Assembly: GCF_027744825.2 (NCBI RefSeq)
Contig: NC_071345.1
Location: 9,817,501 to 9,881,500, forward strand
From: Synchiropus splendidus
Taxonomy: Eukaryota; Chordata; Actinopteri; Syngnathiformes; Callionymidae
Reading direction: 5' to 3'
DNA length: 64,000 nt
Part shown: piece after piece, positions 58,701-64,000 of the stretch
Position numbering within the stretch: the stretch's first letter is position 1
How the letters are laid out: every line of letters begins with the position of its first letter
The notes under the pieces: model-generated
The model's input: the letters and a program-made list of their open reading frames with translations, nothing else
The model's database searches: none
Told to the model about the DNA's origin: nothing
Translations under genes and position numbers: made by a program

Positions 58701-59754
58701 GAATTTGTATTCAAAATGATGAGACCTTCTTTGTCCATGATGTGAAAGAATGAACTTTAAATCATTTTAAATCAGGCACATTTTATATACTGAACCTCTT
58801 CAAGACAAGAAAAAAAACCTTGCTGACTGCTGCAGCTATTCTGTCAAAAGGACAGCTGAAATATATGTAATCCGATGTCACAGGTGAATCTCTAGAAACT
58901 GTTCTATGTCTGAGAAATATTTACATACTGGAGCGTGAATCCAAGACAGAGAGCACTGCACTTCCACTTGTTGGAAATACTCCCCCCATGTATCTCCGCG
59001 CGTCCATTCACTCGTGAGAATGATAAATTATATCCAAGACATTTATTCCCTGACAGAGGAGTCTAATACATACGCTGAATTCTTGGTCAGCACCTACACC
59101 TGACTTAGCCTTAGCAGTAGTCAGGTAGAGACCTGAGGTCTTGACCCCTTTATATACAAAAGTTTCTCCACGCGGGCTGCATCCTCGTCTGATTGGTCCT
59201 CAGCTGCTGACCACAGTGCCGGTCGCCGGCTCCCTCGTAACCATGGCAACGATCACAAGCCGTCCTCCCCTCCCCCGGACCCAGGTCGCTCTTATCAGGA
59301 CCAGCTCCTTCCAGCCGTGGAGAAGATGGCACTCACCAGCCTCCTCTGTCTGACCTTGGACCCTTGAGTTACTGCTCAGGCCTCCAGTGTGCTTCACTCC
59401 CGTCCTTGTACTCCACCTGTAGCTTCTCTTTCACGCACACTCCGCCACACTTTTACTCTTTACTCAGCATTCCTCCATCTGTAAATAACTTCTTTATTAG
59501 TAAATTTTAATATTGTATAATAAATGCACAATTCCCATTACACTCCGGATGTTTTCAAAAGTTTCATATTCTGGTGGCTCACAGACGCTGCACCTGAAAT
59601 TTTTTTTTTTTTCATCATTCCGAATGTCACGCTCTGACCCGCGGGTGTTGCTAACAGCCTGCTGCTGAGGAACCAGCTGTCTCACTTTCATGAGCCTGGA
59701 AAACTCTCCGTGCTGCGTCAAGTGCTGGAGAACGGTTGTTATGATCAGCAATGA

Positions 59755-59820
59755 CAGGTAGTGATCGGCATTCACCGATCACGCTGAAATCGGGTGATCA
59801 TGATCGGTGACCGATCAATT
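59755..59820. repeat. Cluster of GATCGG/CCGATC palindromes
   Basis: gtgatcgg-cattca-ccgatcac is a perfect 8-bp inverted repeat, followed within 40 bp by gatcggtgaccgatc, a 15-bp near-palindrome. Probably the folded end of a DNA transposon remnant; the other end was not located. Confidence 0.5.
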
Positions 59821-60540
59821 GGAACAGCCCTCAGGTCCGATCAGCCGTTCACACAAAGACACATCTGACAAATGCCGGATCTGCCTGGCGTGTACAGATG
59901 TGACCAACACTGTTTCCCTGTGGATCTCAGTGAGTCCTGACACTGGCTCCCACAGTCCCTCTTCCTCACTGCAGTTTGGTGTGCCTTCCAGCATCATGCT
60001 TCCACCTGGATCTGATTTTTTATTAGACAGACTCAAGTGACGTCACGTGAAACATGCAACACTGTTGACCGCCTCGGATATCAATCTCATGTTCATAAAA
60101 AAACCAACCAAGCCTCTCTTTGCTACGGGTTTCAGCAATTTGACAGTGATCTTTTAAGCAACATGCAGCATCTCAGAGTACGTTTATTGCCTAAAGCTAC
60201 TCAGCTACAACAGCGTGAAACATGGCAAGTCCGGTGTGAGAGTGTGTGGGACGCCTTAAGTCTCACACCGGGTGAGAGTTGCCAGCCCCGTTTCCACTGC
60301 AGTCTACTTCTATTCACCTCTTCAATCACCGTTCTGTACTCAGCCGCAGAATAAACCAATAGTTTTCCTCAAGGACAAACACAACCGATTGCAATTTATC
60401 AAACCAATGGGGGATCAAGTTCGGGCTTTACTAACTAACCTGTGGTGTGCACAAGTTTCATAGTTTTGGCGGGAAAGATAATATTAAGACTCCCATAAAA
60501 AAAAAAAAGATGGATCATTTGCGTGAATCTTAGACCCATA

Positions 60541-61039
60541 GCTTAAAACAGACCTGGGCAAATTGCGGCCCGGGGGCCAAATGCGGCCCTTTGACTGTAT
60601 TTATGTGGCCCTCCTGGAGTCAGAGCAAAACTATAAAACTGACATTGTTGTTGTCTCTGACATTTTGTCTTATGGATTGTTTTTTGTTTATTATGATGTA
60701 ACTGAAACATAACCTTCTTGTTTAATTATTTTTCTAAATCTTTTCCGTTGGCTATTTTAGTAGGAGTATTTCGTGTCCCTTAAAATACATCAGAATTGAA
60801 AGTAAATTTTGAAATGTATGAGCCACATTGACAATCTTTCAATGGAATGTGTTTTAAATTAAATAAAACACAACAAACCAACAGTTTCTATGCATTTTTA
60901 CAGTGTAAATTCATTTTTCAAATTTCAAATTTTCAATTTTCTCTTGTCCTCCTCTCTTTGTGTTTGACGGCCCTTCTCAACGGTCACAATATATAACCCG
61001 GCCCCTTGGGAAATTTAATTGCCCACCTCTGGCTGAAAA
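60541..61039. mobile_element. Non-autonomous hAT-type transposon with 8-bp target duplications
   Basis: The body is 60549-61031 (483 bp). The left end is CAGACCTGGGCAAATTGCGG and the right end, reverse-complemented, is CAGAGGTGGGCAATTAAATT: 13-bp ends matching at 10-11 positions, with GGGCAA fully shared, plus a nearby GGGGCC block in both. The flanks are gcttaaaa (60541-60548) and gctgaaaa (61032-61039), identical at 7 of 8 positions, the length expected for hAT insertions. The interior is AT-rich and encodes nothing. Confidence 0.8.
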
Positions 61040-61481
61040 GGTGACAGACGTAAGAAATAGTCAGATAAGCATGCAAGACCAGAGGGGCCACAAGATATCT
61101 GGCCCAGATGGCTGATCTTGCCGTGTGTTTGCTGAAGCTCATGGACAGATGGGCAGGTGAGTTGGCTGCACTCAGCCCACTCACCGCGCTGATATCACGT
61201 CTGAGCAGGTGCCTCACCCAGAACAATGATCTGCTGTGAATGTTGAGAAGGCTCATGTCTGCACGTGCGAACACAACCCCAGAGTTGATCCAGCACCAGG
61301 TGACGTCCAGCACCAGGCCACGCGTCTGATTGGATTAGCCACCGTCTGGCACTGACCTGCCTGTCAACAGATGTGGACCGCTGTCTACCTGGGAATGTCA
61401 CGTGTGTTTTTGTATCCTATTTACAACGCCTCAGTTCATATCTCAGAGAACAGCACATGACCTCAGGTCCTCCAGGTCAAC

Positions 61482-61780
<299 letters not shown>

Positions 61781-62802
61781 TATAAAGAATTACCTTACGT
61801 TTTATACATTTCCATGTACCGTGTGCATGAACAGCAGAAGGGACAGTTAACTTGCCATTTATGTTGAACGGAAAGACAAAATGCAACAGCGCCCTCTGTC
61901 GGGTGAAACTATGAACAACCTAGTAAAGAAACGCTTGTGGCCAGAGCAGCGTTCTTTTAACTATTTTAACTAGTTTTACATTTCTGTCTTTTACGCCTGG
62001 CCTAACTTTGTTTCCTTATTTTAGGTGTCCCGTTCCAAATCCATTTGTATGTAACGTGATTTAATCAAAATCAGGAAAATAGAAAATGTTACTTTATTAC
62101 ATTGTCTCGACTAGAATACAAATTTCACCGTTTGACGATAGTCACTAAATTTGCATAATCGTTTCGACAATAAGCCCCAAATAAACTAGTCCCAACTTAC
62201 CTTCTAAAATATTACACTCAGTCCAAAGCTCTTTAATTTCAGACATTTCACAACCAATTTCTTCATAGGTCAGTCAATAAGATACAGATGTCAATTTCAA
62301 TTAATCTTCTTTATTAGTCTTTTGAAAAAAATATATTTATTATTCCTGAAGGTTTTGTCGTTGAAGTGATTTTTCATTTGAAGTGATCAGGGTTTTTTTT
62401 TTTCGACCAACAGGGGGTGCAATATCACAAAAAAATGCTGTGAGATCAAGCCAACACATTTTCCCAGACCATCCCAAATATATACAGTATCTCCTTTTAC
62501 TGTGGCCATGTTGCCATTTTATCAAGTATGAGAGGCGTATTCCGCTACATCAACTATGTGTGCGTTGTTTCAGGTGGTGGAAGGTGGAACATGCAGATCC
62601 TCCCAAGGTTTTCAGAGAAGGCGCAGCACCTTCTGAACAAATAAGACGCCTCTAGATAAAAGCACATTCCTGATAGAAGGTGGAGAAAGTGCAGCGCCTG
62701 CTGCAGTTGATTGTGTTTGTGTTTCAAAAGACAATAAATAGATTTGTCTCAACAAACTGGTGAAGAAATCACTGTGCAAGAACTCATGTGTCGCGTGCAA
62801 AC

Positions 62803-62880
62803 GCATGTGTCAAACACAAGGCCCTGGGCCAAGTCTGAGCCGCCGAGTCATGTTATATGTGGTCTGCAAGACGTTCACAT
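62803..62880 (+). repeat. hAT-type transposon end fragment
   Basis: Reads gcatgtgtcaaacacaaggc, then cctgggccaagtctgagccg and tcatgttatatgtggtctgc, a diverged copy of the cagggGTGTCAAAC...GGCCC ends also found at 22125-22185 and 34083-34150. Confidence 0.5.
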
Positions 62881-64000
62881 GTGTTTAACTGAGGTGAACT
62901 CTCGTTCCCTTCTGATTTAAAGGCCACCTAAAGTGCTCGAAACAGAACAACATGCTGCTCTTTAGAAAGCAGAGATAACAAATGCCAACTGCCGATGCAA
63001 ACAGGAAGGAATTGCTGAAAGCGGATGGTTGTGCTTCAAGGAGAAGTGAAAGAGCACAACATCAGAGTTGAGGTGCTCACCACAGAGAAGCTTCATGTCA
63101 ACATCAGCTTCTCACAAGTTAAACTGAAACATTTTCCTTCCAGGTCAAACAGAAACGGCGCTGCATTCTGTTGAAATTCTTACTCCTTGTTTAAGACTGG
63201 ACTGGATGGCGGTGAAAATTTCTCCCCTCGTGCATGATTGAGTTTGGACTGTTGCTTCCTCAAACTCAATGCACAGACTGCAGAGGAGCCAGAAACAAAA
63301 GCTATCGAAACTAAATTCTTGCTTAACTTTGCTGACCACATCACAGGAGTGAGCAGTAGATGCTAATGAATGCAGAATGGTTTCAATATTCTTTTAATCA
63401 TTACCTCCATTCAACTTTACTTTTTATTTCAGATATATTATTTTGGTAGTATTACATAATAATTACAATAAATAGATTTAATGATTGATAATACTGAGAG
63501 AAATACAAAAACACTTCTGTTCTGTTTAAAAAGAAATTTACAACTTAAATGTATATATATATAAAGTATATATTTTTAATAGATAGTCAATATAACTTTT
63601 TATAAATATCAGAAAAACAATTCTGTTGCTGAGGTTAATGGGTTAACAGAGTACATTTGTTACTCCAATGATTCCACTTGCCTACCTGGCTCACAGAAAC
63701 ATTGCTGGTGGGGTTCTCACATTTTTACATTCCAAATTAATGCTAACTTTTTTTGTGTCACTATAATGACTTTGAAGGACAGACATGTTTTTCAACACAT
63801 TTCAAGAGGTATTTTCTCAGCCACAGAGGAGCATTGTGATGACTGGCTGCAGGGAAGGAAGCTTAGGACAGATCACATGCTGCGGCCACAAAAAAAAAAA
63901 ACACATTTGCTGACATAGCTGTTTTTATTGGCCTTTGTCCAGAGTCCCATTTTACTCGAAGCCTCTAGTATGCGTTGAGTACGCTGAGGTCAGATTGTGA

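Larger units (their letters stand above)
56107..60540. other. rd3 upstream region and repeat-containing spacer
   Basis: No coding gene is supported. Upstream noncoding rd3 exons may lie here but cannot be fixed. 57786-57834 is a (CCT)n tract. 58611-58690 and 59755-59820 carry transposon-end-like sequences (ggatttttgctgctgataac; repeated gatcgg palindromes). 59136-59360 is GC-richer with short reading frames on both strands, none recognised. Confidence 0.45.

Noticed and set aside
60037..60463. 105-residue frame considered as a transposase remnant
   Set aside because: No transposase motif was found, and the two apparent ends (59755 palindromes and any partner near 60480) do not match.

Overview
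The window is vertebrate nuclear DNA, almost certainly from a ray-finned (teleost) fish. Seven multi-exon protein genes with GT-AG introns can be rebuilt. Their products match teleost/vertebrate families, several introns are under 100 bp, and the spacers hold fish-type hAT fragments, MITE hairpins and long TA/TG/TATC microsatellites. No bacterial, phage or CRISPR features are present. The species cannot be named from sequence alone.

Layout, left to right: capn3 (calpain-3, minus, 1521-8519); nrbp1 (pseudokinase NRBP1, plus, 10735-16165); a macoilin gene (minus, 19357-24957); a cysteine-rich secretory protein gene, crisp (plus, 26152-29990); a 13.7-kb spacer without a convincing gene (29991-43708); rhag (Rh-associated glycoprotein, plus, 43709-48617); a small Arg/Ser- and Lys-rich protein gene I do not recognise (plus, 50303-51721); rd3 (retinal degeneration 3, minus, 54156-56106); and a repeat-rich tail (56107-64000). 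All coding exons were joined by reading splice sites. In every gene the exon lengths sum to a whole number of codons ending at the stop: 769, 531, 637, 242, 438, 172 and 215 residues.

The genes do not form a pathway: a muscle-type protease, a trafficking/ubiquitin-linked pseudokinase, an ER membrane protein, a secreted CAP protein, an erythroid-type ammonia/CO2 channel, a basic nuclear-type protein and a photoreceptor cyclase regulator. The most informative feature is gene order. macoilin-crisp-rhag sit side by side here. In mammals, from memory, CRISP genes adjoin RHAG and macoilin adjoins RHCE/RHD, in two different regions. The window may therefore keep an older combined linkage, and its rather divergent macoilin could be a separate duplicate.

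Other points worth a second look: a calpain-3 with no IS1 insert; a 4-nt microexon needed to keep the CRISP reading frame; an hAT-type non-autonomous transposon with both ends and near-perfect 8-bp target duplications; a 214-bp hairpin MITE; a short inverted-repeat element whose ends carry a CTCF-like core; and a TATA-led, frame-broken secretory-like reading frame in the large spacer.
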